Origin: Mytilisepta virgata
Taxonomy: Eukaryota > Mollusca > Bivalvia > Mytilida > Mytilidae
Length of the DNA stretch: 64,000 nt
Direction of reading: 5' to 3'
Assembly (NCBI GenBank): GCA_028015205.1
Contig: JAPWFG010000026.1
Location: 186,001 to 250,000 of the forward strand
Shown: positions 42,958-55,331 of the stretch, piece after piece
Layout of the letters: each line of letters starts with the position of its first letter
Numbering within the stretch: the first letter of the stretch is position 1
Notes under the pieces: model-generated
The model's database searches: none
What the model was told of the DNA's origin: nothing
What the model saw: only the letters and a program-made list of their open reading frames with translations
Made by a program: the position numbers and the translations under genes

Positions 42958-43420
42958 TTGGATCCTTTTTATTGACAAGGATGCCAATATTCCAATTTGA
43001 TACGAAAAACATTCTTCGTTTACGATCTTCTGAAATAAGAAGAAAGAACAATACCATATTTAATCCAGATTAATTCCTGTTATTTCTTCTTTTTTTAGAG
43101 TGTTTTACAAATGTAATTGGTGATATATTTTGTGCGAATATAAGAATCCCGAATTCAATTATCTATGCATACTAAGAACATACATTGATTTGAAGCAGGT
43201 TTTAAAATATTAATCGACGCCTTATGAATATTTTCAACAAGGAAATATATAAGGACGTTTGGAGGATATTTATTAAGGTATGATAATATTTCTCTTTTTA
43301 ATTGAACTTTAATTAAGTAGGACCACTCTTCTCTCTGTTTTTTGTTTTAATCATACATTTACCTTAAATATTTCACATATTTACTTTTATATATATCTAA
43401 ATTAACGTCAAGAATTTCTG
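42958..43420 (+). pseudogene. Orphan duplicate of the NHL gene 5' region, without the SINE
   Basis: TTATTGACAAGGATGCCAAT and the following ~450 bp parallel 29503-29870, including CAACAAGGAA and the AAG|GTATGATAAT donor at 43277/43278. The site corresponding to the SINE insertion is uninterrupted (GGATCCTTTTTATTGACAAG). No NHL coding exon follows. Confidence 0.75.
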
Positions 43421-43650
43421 ATTTATTGTGAAATAAAGTTTCTTTGAAACTGTAACCAGTATATATTTTTATAATCTTTCTAAGACAATTTGACATTGTC
43501 CTACATCTACCGTTTGGAATTCTTGAACTTAATACGAGAGCTAGAAGACGCCACCCGGAAAATCAGGATAATCACAACAGGGGGTTTAAAAATTTTAATG
43601 ACCGCCATTTTACGAGTTATAAATACATGGTAAAAAAAGGACAAATATAC

Positions 43651-44514
43651 CTAAGGAGCAACCAATAAAACGTAATCCATTGGACAGACAAACCCGGGAA
43701 GACAAACGAACAACCACAAGCACAACAAATAAACACAGAAAACTAAAAACAATGAACAACACGAACTCCTATAAAAACCAGGAGTGAACCCAGGTGCTCC
43801 GGAAGGGTAAGCAGTTCCTGCACCCGTCGTGAAGTTCAACAAAGTCAATCCGGTGGAAGTCACAAATCGTAGGAGGCACATGAAAGGTTACGACAGTTGG
43901 AACAGGTCCAACATCATCTTAGATATTGGAACACTGTAATGGTCAATCAATTCATGATGACGACCGTAAAATTTCTTAAGTGATGACATCAACTTATCCC
44001 TGATAAAACCCTGGTTAAGAAGCTTTTGTGACAGCAGTAATCCTCTTTGTCGAAAGTCAGGGTAACTCACGCATGCCCTTGAAAATCGGATAAGCTGAGA
44101 AACGTAGACGCCATATGCAGGCGATGCTGGTATATTGCTACTTAAGAAGGGAAAATTAACAATAGGAAAGTTGAAGTCATCACGTTTGTCATAAAGTTTT
44201 GTCTTCAAACGTCCCCCATAGTCTATTTCAAGAAACAAATCCAAATATGAAGCGGACTTTGGTGTATCTGTAGTATCCTTAATTTCAAGCTCACTGGGGT
44301 AGATAAGATGTAGAAAGTCTTGGAATTTGTCGTTATTTAACGACAACACATCATCTATATAACGAAAAGTGAAATTAAAGGATTGGGCTAGTTTCTTTTT
44401 GTTTTCACGTAGTAACCCTTGAATGAAGTCCGCTTCATATGAGTACAGAAACAGATCGGCGAGGAGAGGAGCACAGTTGACCCCTCTACTCAATTTTGAT
44501 ACTTGTATTTGTAA
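43651..44514 (-). pseudogene. 3' fragment of a Penelope-like reverse transcriptase element
   Basis: The open frame (44514 to 43888) lacks a start and the N-terminal RT motifs. It contains NCAPLLADLFLYSYE, the catalytic FRYIDDV box and a thumb-like region ending in KFYGRHHELIDHY. The YIDD box carries the two aspartates of RT motif C. The 3' tail (43651-43887) shares TTCCGGAGCACC and GTGTTGTTCAT with the copy at 46.9 kb. No endonuclease domain is visible. Assignment to Penelope-like elements rests on the remembered motif style and is less sure than the RT call. Confidence 0.75.
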
Positions 44515-44984
44515 TGTTGGCCAAATGTATCACTTTGTTTTTGCCGTTTAACCATTTTTTAAGTTCCAGCAAGCGGTCACCTTGTTGATAATCATATTTT
44601 GTTGGCTTTTGTAGTACATTGTATGTTTTATATACCAGAGTATCAGGAAAGATACACATATAACCGGTTTAACGCCACCATATTGCATTGTCTACCAGGT
44701 CAGTCTTCCCTGATTTTTGTTGTGTATAAGTTGGAGTATTTTTTCCTGGGTTCTGTCTGTTGGTTGGCGTTAATTGATTTGTTGGTATGTCATTGTTGAC
44801 CTTTCTTGTTATCCATTTCCTTGTTTGTCTACATAGAGATTACCGAACTGGAAACTTTTATTCGTTTATCTCAGTATTGTATTACATTTTAAAGTGCAGA
44901 ATTGACAGACTTTCGAAGTGGTTATTGGAAGAAAGTGAAATTTGTATGATACATTGCTAACCTTTCCTGACATCCGTTATTTTT

Positions 44985-45540
44985 AGCTCATCTGGCCTAT
45001 AGGCCATGTGAGCTTATGTCATCACTTTGCTCCGTCGTCCGTCGACGTTTGTCATCCATCGTCCATCGTTCGTCGTCCGTCTTTCGTAAACTTTTCACAT
45101 TTTGATCTCCTCTGAAACTACTTGGTGTATTGTAACCAAAGTTGACAGGAATGGTGTATGGAAGGACCTCTACAAACTTTATGCCTTTGGTTCCGGTTAA
45201 ATCAACAACATGACTGCCATATGCCATCTTTGATTTTGGTTGGACAATTTTCAAAAATCTTCTTCCCTGAAACCACATTATGAAATGTTCTGAAACTTTG
45301 CAGGATTGATGACAGCAATACCCTCATTTGCGTAGGATCTAAAAAGCAGATTGTAACCAAAGCTGGTAATAATGATGTATGGAAGGATCTCTACAAATGA
45401 TTTACCTTTGGTTCCGGTTGGATGGACAACATGGCCGCTAGATGCCATCTTTGATTTTGATTGGCCAATTGTCCAAAATCTTCCCTGAAACTACATTATA
45501 AATTTTTTTGAAAGGTGGGATTGATGACAACAATACCCTG
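44985..45540 (-). repeat. Dispersed R2-related repeat with an internal duplication
   Basis: Opens with TTTTAGCTCATCTGGCC. Two ~235-bp modules (CCAAAG(T/C)TG .. TGTATGGAAGGA .. TTTGGTTCCGGTT .. GCCATCTTTGATTTTG) follow in tandem. Confidence 0.6.
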
Positions 45541-46330
45541 TACAAACGATCCACTGCAGCTGGTCAAAGTTTCAATGGAAACCATACAGGAAATAACGTT
45601 TTTTCGTTTGCTCAGGAAGTATTGGACATATGATAGGACAGATGCAAATGATATACCTATTTTAAGTCAACGTTTAAATGTGAAAGTCACATTGACATTT
45701 TATTTTTTTTTTGCCACCTTGTGGATACAAAAGAGCTTACATATTTAATAGAAGCCAGGGAAGCGATACAAATAGTAAAATTTCTCAGAGTTGTAACAAA
45801 GGTCACAAAACATAAATAGACACAGTTTTTTTCAAAGGAAACATTTAAGGTATCCAGACCATAAATGACAGTTGATTTTTCAAAATGTCCCGGATGTTCC
45901 ATACAATGTGATAGCAATTAGATTGTCATCAAAAACATAGGAAACGCAATATACCTAGATTTTTCCCCACAGACGGAGCATATGAGAAAGATATATATAC
46001 ACAATCCCTGACTTTTGGCTCAAGTTTAGGTAAAAAAGAAATTTTATTTACTGTCTAGATCTATTATACTATGGATACTTTAATCAATCTGGCATACTGT
46101 GGTTTGTTGGGAGATTTTACCACGGGAGTGCCTTATTTTTGTAAACATTTTAACCTGAGCGGTTAAAATTTAAAAAATAAGGCGTATCCCTGTAATATGT
46201 ACTTAATTGTATTGCATTTGTTTAGTGATATATATCTATAGTTGCTATTCTTATTTATATACATTCTGTATTCTGTATTACACAAAAAATCTATTCTGTG
46301 ATTTCTAGATATAAACATGCAAAATTTATA
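45541..46330. other. Intergenic DNA with a weak hairpin
   Basis: No gene. TACCACGGGAGTGCCTTATTT and AAATAAGGCGTATCCC at 46120-46190 form an imperfect inverted repeat. Confidence 0.45.
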
Positions 46331-46334
46331 ATAA

Positions 46335-47108
46335 GGAAAAACAGAAGAAGTTAGCTTTACTTTTAGCTTCCGCTACATAGATGATGTTCTATTACTCAAC
46401 AATTCACGTTTTGGGAATTTCTTACATCCCATCTATCTCAATGAGCTCTAAATTAAGGATACCACAGACACTGCCAAGTCTGCTTCTTAATTTGACTTTC
46501 ACCTCGAAATTGACACCAGAGGAAGGTCAAATACAAAACTTTACGGCAAAGTGGATGACTTTGACTTTCCAATCGTCAACTTCCCATTTTTGAGCGGCAA
46601 TATTCCAGAGGCACCGGCGTATGGAGTATATATTTCACAACTCATACGTTATTCCAGAGCTTGTGACATATACATTGACTTCCTGGACATAGCCCGGCTC
46701 CTGACAGAAAAGTTGCTCGGTCAGGGGTACGTTGCTCCTAAGTTGGAGTCATCATTATTTAAGTTTTATGGACGTCATCATGACTTGGTTGATAGGTATG
46801 AAAAAAACCGTTTCCCAAATGAAAATGGACCTGTTCCATTGATGTTATCCCTTCCTCATATCGGATTTGATATGGACAGCATGGCGGATGTCATGCAGGA
46901 AGCAGATACTGCTTACTCTTCCGGAGCACCTGAGTCTACCCCTGGTTTGGGTTGGGGGTTCCGTGTTGTTCATATGTTTTTAGTTTTTAATTGTAGTTCA
47001 TGTATTGTTTTGGTCTTGTCTTCGTTGTTCTTTGGAGTTTGTCAGTTGTTACGATTTTTCTCTCCTTCGAATATCCCTTTGGTATTTTTTGACTTCACTA
47101 TGTACTAA
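46335..47108 (+). pseudogene. Second 3' fragment of the same reverse transcriptase family, with two stops
   Basis: FSFRYIDDVLLLNN starts at about 46362. The same frame runs through two TAA codons (after LNEL and after TAKSAS) into DFDFPIVNFPF .. KFYGRHHDLVDRY. The two nonsense codons and the missing N-terminus make it dead. It is oriented opposite to the fragment at 43.6-44.5 kb and is similar over the whole shared region and 3' tail. Confidence 0.77.
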
Positions 47109-47935
47109 TATCGTTAATTATCATCCTTCCCTGTGATTCTATCAGCTTGTTGAGCAGCTCCGAAAAATTCGTATCAAGAAGCAGGTGCGCTGAGCAGGAG
47201 TTATCTACAGTCAGCAGGACTTATCAACAAATTCTCCCAACGTTTGGCAGCTTAGAACTTATTAAATAGCTTTCAAAATTGTAAAATATTGATAAATATA
47301 TCAAGATTTGGTGTTCTTTTTTTATATTATTGCGTTTTATTTAAATGAATGATGAAGAAATTTCTAAAAATTACATCAACAAAATGCGTCTTTCCTCGAT
47401 GCTGATAATGTCTGCTGGGACTTCTTTCCGCTCTTTCCATTGCATTTCATTATTTGCGATTAAATCAAATTTTTAAACGTACGTTTTATTTTTATATGTC
47501 CATATTTTTGCCTGAATTAGCATAAAAACGATTAAATGTTCTTTAAAAATGTCGTTTCTTTGGTTAAATTTGAGTGATTATTTTATGTTGCGCATATTTT
47601 AGTCAGAAGTTGTTTCGCGAATGGAGACGGACTATGACGTCAACGAGGTTGCAAGTTTGAATGCGGGTGCTTTAGTTTCCCGGAAAATCATGAACAAAGA
47701 TTTCCAGAATGATTTTGTTTCTTAAAACATGAAAATACACCTTAATGTCGGTTTTTATATCGTTTATAAGATATTTTACATGAAAATTCAGGAAATATAT
47801 ACTTATTGGTATGGTAAACAACGTAACGGAAAACTTGTCGTTGCGATGAAGAATCCATACTTTTCCCGCGAAAATTTGGGAGAATGAACATTTACAAATA
47901 TTTACGTTTCAGATAAGTAATTAAGATGATATAAA
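47109..47935. other. Intergenic DNA, nothing recognised
   Basis: AT-rich with no plausible coding frame. Confidence 0.4.
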
Positions 47936-48096
47936 TATTATCTGCATTTTGACAGCTAGATATCGTAAAATATCACCCCGCTCGACAGAATATGAAGATT
48001 TGGGACACGTTCGCTACGCTCACCCGTCCGAAGCTTCATATTCTGGCTCACGGGATGATATTTTACGATATCTAGCTCTCAAAATGCAGATAATAT
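47936..48096. mobile_element. Fold-back hairpin with ~64-bp arms
   Basis: TATCTGCATTTTGACAGC, TAGATATCGTAAAATATCA and CAGAATATGAAG are mirrored by CTTCATATTCTGG, TGATATTTTACGATATCTA and GCTCTCAAAATGCAGATA around a ~30-bp loop. It is likely a MITE remnant. Confidence 0.78.
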
Positions 48097-49560
48097 ATAC
48101 ATATCAGCCGTGCACCGCAATATAAAGCTATTTTGCCGAGTGAGCGCATATTGTTTTTTTTTCAGTTACAGTTAGTTTTACAGCTTTGAATTAAATTATT
48201 CTATCTTTTTATTAAATAATGATTGTGTAATTCACCGTTTCAAAATCTTTTGAAATTTGGTTAACTTGATTGTTCTCACAAAATTAAATGCCGTAACGGG
48301 TTTCATTAAAGTACAAAACATGATTCAGAAAAAATAATACTTTTTTGTACTCTTCGAACTTGATATATTATCCACAATGTATTAAATACTGAAATGCTTA
48401 TATATACTATTATATATTTGTATTCTTATGATCTCTGTAACCGTTATTAGTGTATGAGAATAAAGGCCATTCATTCATGGTTAGGGTCAACGACAACAAA
48501 TAACAATTAAATTTTAAAAAATCTTAAACAAATGCTTTCCCAGTTCCTATTCAATATAAATGTGAATGAGTTTGAGGGAACGAACATGGACTCATAAACC
48601 TGACTTGGGAGGATGAGGTCAGGTCAAATGCATGTATTACAAAAATCAGTACAAAGCTCGGGGAATAAGAATAAGAATAAATAGTTTAATAAGATCTCAT
48701 CTTTAATATAACAATATTTTACAATAAAAAAGTATATCCATATAAAAATATATTAATGGCATTTTTCTTCGGGGTTTGTCATTCATCGTAATGCCTGGAA
48801 GTCAGTAACAAATTAGCTTAATTTTGGCCGACGATTTCGGTAATTTCGGTTATTTTGTCTACGAGTACTTCTTGTTTAAATACTTTTGATTTTCGGTCAT
48901 CCCAATGAGTTTACTGGCATAAAGATGGAAAATTTAGACAGTCATTTAGAAAAGTTGACAGGTTGGATTATGGTTAACAATCTTTCTATGTTAACCATAG
49001 ACGATAATTGTGGGTCTGAATTTTGTGAAAGACATTGTCCTGTCAGACATCTGTGAAAAGTGAAAACATGCCTCAAAGTATTATAACTATCTTTCATACA
49101 GTGAGTTGTAGGATACGGGAATTCAACCGAGGGGTCACCTTTTTCTGACAGACACGAGGATTCCCGGGGGGGGGGGGGGTGGAATTCCGTTATTCTACAT
49201 CTTTCTGTATGAAAAATCGACGGATTCTAGAGAAAAAACTTAACATCATAATATGAAAAGATCATACGCAATTCGGTTTTAAACTAAAAGTATAAAACTT
49301 GAAATTAAATTCTAAATGAAAATCATGAATTCTTTTCTTTTTATGAGCATTTTCTTTTTGAATTTTTCCGTCCAAGTCCGAAAAGATTAATGTTTTCTTG
49401 ACGTTTTGATGTTTTGATATTATGAAGTGGACGAAATATACTGTGAAGTTTTGTCATGTTATGTAAGACTATAATAATCAATCATGGTCTAAGATGTGAG
49501 ATTGGACAATTCCTCCCGAGGATTCACATTTTAAAGTCAGAAACGAGACTTGCTCTTCAG
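48097..49560. other. Intergenic DNA with decayed R1 relative and a G(14) run
   Basis: 48780-48910 resembles R1 in reverse (GAGTACTTCTTGTTTAAA, CGGTAATTTCGG). G(14) lies at 49166-49179. No gene is supported. Confidence 0.5.
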
Positions 49561-49569
49561 GGTTTTTCA

Positions 49570-49880
49570 GGTTAGGAAAAATTAAGGTAAGTACAACTTT
49601 GCCCGGAGGTAGTGTGAATTGTATCCTACTTTCCACAGAATTACAAATTTAACATATAAAGCCGAAAATTGCAGGGCTATTATCAAATATTGTTCATGAA
49701 GCAGTGATAACTGAAAGGATAACACCCTTGGTGGTTTGGCTTGCAGTCCACCGCCTGTGGTATCGCCTAAATCTATTCAACACGATAGATTTCTTATTTC
49801 TACTATTGTGTTTTACAAAATTTATAGCCACATCAGTCAAATTTCCATGATAATATCATTATCTATTATCATGGTATAAT
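49570..49880. repeat. Dispersed R4 repeat, longest copy
   Basis: GGTAAGTACAACTTTGCC .. CACAGAATTAC .. ACTGAAAGGATAACACCC .. ATTTATAGCCACATC combines segments found separately at 25.4 and 35.4 kb. Confidence 0.6.
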
Positions 49881-50490
49881 CTAGACTTCAGCTTTTGGGA
49901 GAAGTGTCTTCTCCCTCCAAGACAGAATTATGAGACTGAGGTGTGGACTCTCTAGGAAAAGTGAATGCATTGATCTCAGTTAAACATGAAATTAATACTG
50001 AGAAAATCAAATTCGAATTTCATATTTGTCAGTTAAAGGATATTCTTACTTCTAATATGCGTTGGTATTCTTGGTTCCTTTGTGATACAATTTCATCTGT
50101 TTTCTTTTCTTTCTTTCTTTTAAAACTCTTTTTGGAGACTGTTTGCTTCTGTTTTGGGGTGTGTAAAGCCAATTGGCCAAACACATGATGAAATTGGGCA
50201 TGTTATTTTTAGTCCTCTACAACAGTCATTCATCTCAGTTTTTAGGACTTAAATAATTCAATCAGAACGGGTAATAGGCCTGAATCGTTTTGATCAAGTT
50301 TATTCCTATTGTTGACAAATTCAGTTATTATATCCTATTAAAATATTACTATGAAGTCAATTCTGTGTGTACATATTGCTTATCACATGGATTCATCAGA
50401 GTCTTAAGTATTTTTATTTCATATCAGAGAAAATTTAGTTGTTTTTATTGGTTAAAACATGATCATGTGGTATTTATTAATCTGCGTTAA
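49881..50490. other. Intergenic DNA, nothing recognised
   Basis: The open frame at 49943-50188 has no recognisable domain. Confidence 0.4.
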
Positions 50491-50495
50491 AAAGC

Positions 50496-50553
50496 CAAGC
50501 AGGCATTATCATGATAATGCCCGTGGGCATTACCACCCGGTAATGCCTGCTTG
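50496..50553. mobile_element. Small hairpin with GGCATTATCATGATAATGCC-like core
   Basis: CAAGCAGGCATTA mirrors TAATGCCTGCTTG. The interior carries a second self-complementary block, GGCATTATCATGATAATGCC. It shares this core with the larger palindrome at 50945-51124. Confidence 0.75.
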
Positions 50554-50944
50554 CAATTTAGAGTTACGTCCCCTTTTTAAAACGTAAACATGATGCAGCA
50601 GTTGTTAATTAAATTCTAGACAATTCTAGATGACATTTTGGTTTCAATGAAATAAAAACAATTCTTGCTCAAATAGTATTGTTGTAATATTATATAACAG
50701 GGTGCCTTTTTTACGTACTTAGTACGTATGCATATTTCGAATAATAAATTCTTGTCCGTACTGCTTGAAGTAGAAAAAATAATATATATATGGAACTTCC
50801 ATAAATTTACAATATACCAGCATAGCACCAAAAGTAATGACAGAAACTTAAACACATATCCAGAAGTCATCATGAGGTATTCAACATACATGTACATGTA
50901 AGGAACCCACACCCAGCGGATTTATATTCTTCAATGAAATAAAC

Positions 50945-51124
50945 ACAATAGTTGCTTATATAGAGGGCATTATCATGATAAATTGACTGCCCTCGGGACA
51001 GATATTGCCTTCAACATTAATAATGCCCTTGCCTACGACTCGGGCATTATCAATGTTTCAGGCAATATCAGTCCCTTGGGCAGTCACTATATCATGATAA
51101 TGCCCTCTATATAAGCAACTATTG
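50945..51124. mobile_element. 180-bp palindromic element
   Basis: ACAATAGTTGCTTATATAGA and GGGCATTATCATGATA are mirrored by TATCATGATAATGCCC and TCTATATAAGCAACTATTGT. The inner part repeats GGGCATTATC and GGCAATATCAG in opposing orientation. Confidence 0.85.
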
Positions 51125-51129
51125 TATAA

Positions 51130-51915
51130 ATAACAAGAGGCTCACCAGAGCCTGTATCGCTCACCTGGAGTCTGGTTTTCATTGGACAATTAATCAACTA
51201 TTTGACCAAGTTTGTTGCAATTGGTTCAATTGTTCAGGGAAAATTTGTTGAAGATTTATTTTTCATAAGGTTTAATGTTAAAATGTGTTCCCTGATGGTG
51301 GTTGTCCTGGCAGGAAGTTGATAAAATTTACCAGGAATAAGAGTGAACCTTAAATAAATGTAATAGAACCCGACCTCAAATTACACAAACCAATAACTCC
51401 TAAATATAATTTGGGATTCCCCTTCAAAATTTCAGGGTAGGTAGATCTCAACGTGGCAAACATTTTTCAATTACATTTCACTTCTATCTCAAATAGTTTT
51501 GGAGATAAATGAAAACATGTTAAAATTTAGAAAATTTGACGAAAAAAGGGAAATGACTCCTAAATGGGTTTTGGGATTTCCTTCAAAATTTCAGGTTAGG
51601 TAGATCTTGTCATGCTGATCAATTTTACCCATGTCAGATTTTCGATATCTGTAACGGTTTTTAAGTTATAAGCCAAAAACAACACATGCACCCCTATATT
51701 CTATTTTTAGCTACGACAGCCATGTTTTATGTCAGATCAAAATAAATTGAGGATAGTTTGTAGAGGACATGTCATAGATCATTCCTATTAAGTTTCAAAC
51801 CAATCGGCCCATCGGTTTCAGAGGAGAAGATTTTTAAATGAAAAGTTTACGACGGACGGACGACGGACGTAAAGTGATGGCAAAAGCTCACCCTGGCATA
51901 GCCAGGTGAGCTAAA
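51130..51915 (+). repeat. Dispersed R2 repeat copy
   Basis: Opens AACAAGAGGCTCACCAGAGC and closes GCATAGCCAGGTGAGCTAAA. The interior includes TTTTGGGATTCC and CAGGTTAGGTAGATC modules. No intact gene. Confidence 0.75.
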
Positions 51916-52560
51916 AATTGAAGCGATGCAAAATGACAGAACAAGACTTCAATCGGTGTCATTTTGTTTGTTTACAAATTGCCACAAAAAAACCAGTAAG
52001 AATCGTTTCTCTTTGCCAAAACTTCTTGGCGACTTCTCTTCGCTCTGCAGAATGATGAGGAGGCGAATTGAAGGCTTTTTAAAACAAAATTGGGGCGACT
52101 AATACCTCCATTTCGCCGTCTAGATTATTCCCTGATTATACATGTTATATATAATAGAAATGTACTGCAGAATTACACCCATAAGAGTCGAGTAATATAA
52201 CAGGTTAACACAGTACAACATATATCGCACAGAAAAACTGAACACAGAATAATTTATACATAATATGTCATGACCTTTTCCGAAATGGGTCCAATGCCCT
52301 CAGTTCAAAAGACTGTTTAATGAAGGCTCCAATATGACAAACAAGTTCGGGAGTGGGGCTGAGAATGAAAAGTAGTTTATTTGTAAAATTCGTGTCTTGA
52401 AATGATGGAACTTGGTCTTTTAAAAAGTAAAAGATTTTGGGCGCAAAGGATTTTGTTTACAATAAAGAGGATTAGAAAACTACTTCCACAGGTAAAAAAA
52501 CTGTTGATTAGAATTTAGAAACCCTGATAATGTAACCAAGCAGTGTTTGAAGTCTACAAA
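51916..52560. other. Intergenic DNA, nothing recognised
   Basis: AT-rich with no coding frame or recognised repeat. Confidence 0.4.
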
Positions 52561-52569
52561 TCACGACAG

Positions 52570-52830
52570 TCCGATTTCAGTACCAGGTTTTGTTTTGGTA
52601 GTTCACTTTCATTGGAAGTGCTTTAGTTTTTGTGCCGTCTTATCCTAATCCTGTTTGGTTTTCTATCTTATCCTAATCCTGTTTGGTTTTCTATCTTATC
52701 CTAATCCTGTTTGGTTTTCTATCTTATCCTAACCCTGTTTGGTTTTCTAACTGTATGTTTTTTTTTATTCTTTTAGTAGTACGTAGCTTTATTTATGAAT
52801 TTGTCTTTGGGTTTACATTCAATACAAATT
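52570..52830. repeat. R3 repeat copy with internal 28-bp tandem repeat
   Basis: Within the R3 sequence, TTATCCTAATCCTGTTTGG plus TTTTCTATC is repeated about four times (52644-52752). The 25.98 kb copy has this unit once, so the expansion is local. Confidence 0.8.
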
Positions 52831-52920
52831 AAAATATTTTAATGAATGAAATCTACCAAACGTAAATGTTTGCAGTAGGGTTATACTTATCATAGTTTGC
52901 TAAACACTATAAAAGAGTTC

Positions 52921-53116
52921 TGGAAGACATATCACCCTACTCTGACACATTATACTAACTCCGAGCCGACCAGTCAATCTTTGCTTTTACTCCTAGATGC
53001 CGCGTGCTTGGCGGGGAAGCAGCAAATGTCAATTTTAATGTCTTTGGTTTGGCCCTGCCCGGGATCGAATGCGCGACCTTCCGCTACCACGAGACCACCG
53101 ATGCGGTCCAAAACAG
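52921..53116 (-). mobile_element. Truncated tRNA-derived SINE at left edge of the esterase duplication
   Basis: It contains GGGATCGAATGCGCGACC and ACCACGAGACCACCGATGCGG, the complement of the SINE head, plus AAGACATATCACCCTAC and CTCCGAGCCGACCAGTC. It lacks the 3' tail seen in the 29.1 kb copy. Homology between the two esterase segments starts here. Confidence 0.85.
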
Positions 53117-53533
53117 AAGACTGAAACAATACACCAATCAAAACTAATTATAGGATCTGGAACTTTGTTAAACCTAAAATAAAATCATGTAATCTATATA
53201 GACATAGCAATGCGTGAAAAGGTTTTTTGTTATTGTTTCTAATTTATTACATCAAATTTGTGCCTCGTTTCCCTTCTTTCAGAAAGTATGTCCAACATTT
53301 ATCCCATCGTTAGCAATTATCAATTATCTAAAAGGTTGTTTTATTGACTAAATAAATTTTACGAGCAGTTTCTACTTAAAAGACCAACAGCTGTAAAGAT
53401 ATGATAAGTATTGATTAACTACATATAAAATACTTCCGTTGTTTGTTCATAAACTTTATCAAGGTCGTTACAACATTATATAATCAATTACAATATTATC
53501 TGTCCTACTAATATTAAAGGTCATGTTGTAAAT

Positions 53534-55296
53534 ATGGCATGGTTTGTGTTGTTGTATTATTTATTTGGAAGCAATGCGTGGTCCTTCATTCTTGATGGTG
53601 GAATTGCCACTGTACCCATTGTGACAACTGAATGCGGCCCAGTAGAAGGAACGAAAAATTCTTCAGTGTATGTATTTAAAGGGATTCCATATGCTGAGCC
53701 ACCTGTGAATAATCTACGTTGGAAACCGCCGGTTCCGAAGTCTAAAAATTCAGGAAATTGTTGGAGCGGAACGTTTAAAGCAGATTCATTTGGAAAAACC
53801 TGCACCCAAAGAGGTTTTGTAAACAAGAGCCAGATCATTGGATCCGAAGACTGTCTTTACCTGAATGTTTGGACCCCTTCTGTTGGCAAAAATGCCGATC
53901 TTCCTGTCATGGTTTGGATTCATGGTGGATATTTAAATTATCTTAATGGAAACTGGCCGACATATAGCCCATCGGAGGAACTTGCCAAGAATACGAATAT
54001 GGTATACGTTAGCATGAATTATCGTCTAAATGCGTTCGGTTTTATGGCTCTAGACATTCTGTCAAATGCCTCAGAGAATAAAACGTCCGGGAATTATGGA
54101 TTCATGGATCAGCTGCTTGCAATGAAATGGGTACAAAATAATATTCGCAATTTTGGTGGGAATCCAAATTTGGTAGGTATACATGTATATTTTGCAGAAA
54201 GTAATCCCACAGTGTACTTTGAAAACAAAATAGTTTGAAGCAAACCATTCAAGACGAATTATTACATAATGATCAATGTTTTGGTTGCAATCAAAAGGAA
54301 TGAAGTTAATTATTAACTGGAGCTGTGAATCATTTGAAGAATTTCCGTTATTGTTCACAGGAATTACGTCACAAAGGTCATTCACGTTTTATAGAAATAT
54401 ACTGAATACTATTTCCAATAATTGTTTTATTTTTTATCATACTTAAACAGAAATGATAAGAGATATGGGACAAGTGTCAGTAACAGGAAAATTCTGCATG
54501 TTACATGTGTTAATTGAGAAAATACACAAGAAGTCATCTTGCAGCCTGTAACACGTCAAACCAGCTTCATTTCTTTTAATATTTAGTACAAATTCAAGTC
54601 TGTCGCAGTTTGTAAATATTTGTGTGTATTCTAAGTATTTCGTGTATTTAAGGTAACAGTCTTTGGTCAGAGTTCTGGGGGTACCAGTATCTATGCTCTT
54701 CTAGCATCGCCAATGTCAGCTGGACTTTTTCACAGAGCATGGATGATGAGTGGATCTCCTGTCCTAAACAAAACAACAGTTGAAGCCTCAAAAGATAATC
54801 TAGTATTTTTAAACAACACCAGATGTTCAGATATTAACTGTTTGGTGTCACTTCCGGCAGCTGATGTCATAAGAGCGATTCCATGGGATGTGTTTCCAAA
54901 CTGGGAGATGGCAGACCTAACCGATTTACCAACCGTCAATTTATTTGACGGAGCTTTGGCAGTAGTTGATGGTATTTTATAAAAACATATATAATTGCTA
55001 TTCGATATGCAAAATTCCTGTCCACGGCCAAACTAAGCCATCTTTTAAAAAATAAGTCATCAAAAGATCATACGGATCAAAATTGTGATGATATGAATAT
55101 CCTGTCGCCAATGGAATACATAGATGACGATTATTATCTATAATGATTTTCATTCAGAAGATCAAAATATTCCAGTCCCTTGTAGACGGGGAAAAGCCGT
55201 CATCTCAGGTTTAATAAATATTTTTTGATAAATAAACAACGTACGTGCGTGTTGCATTTTTTATTTAACGAACACACATGTCTATCTTAGTCTCTT

Positions 55297-55331
<35 letters not shown>

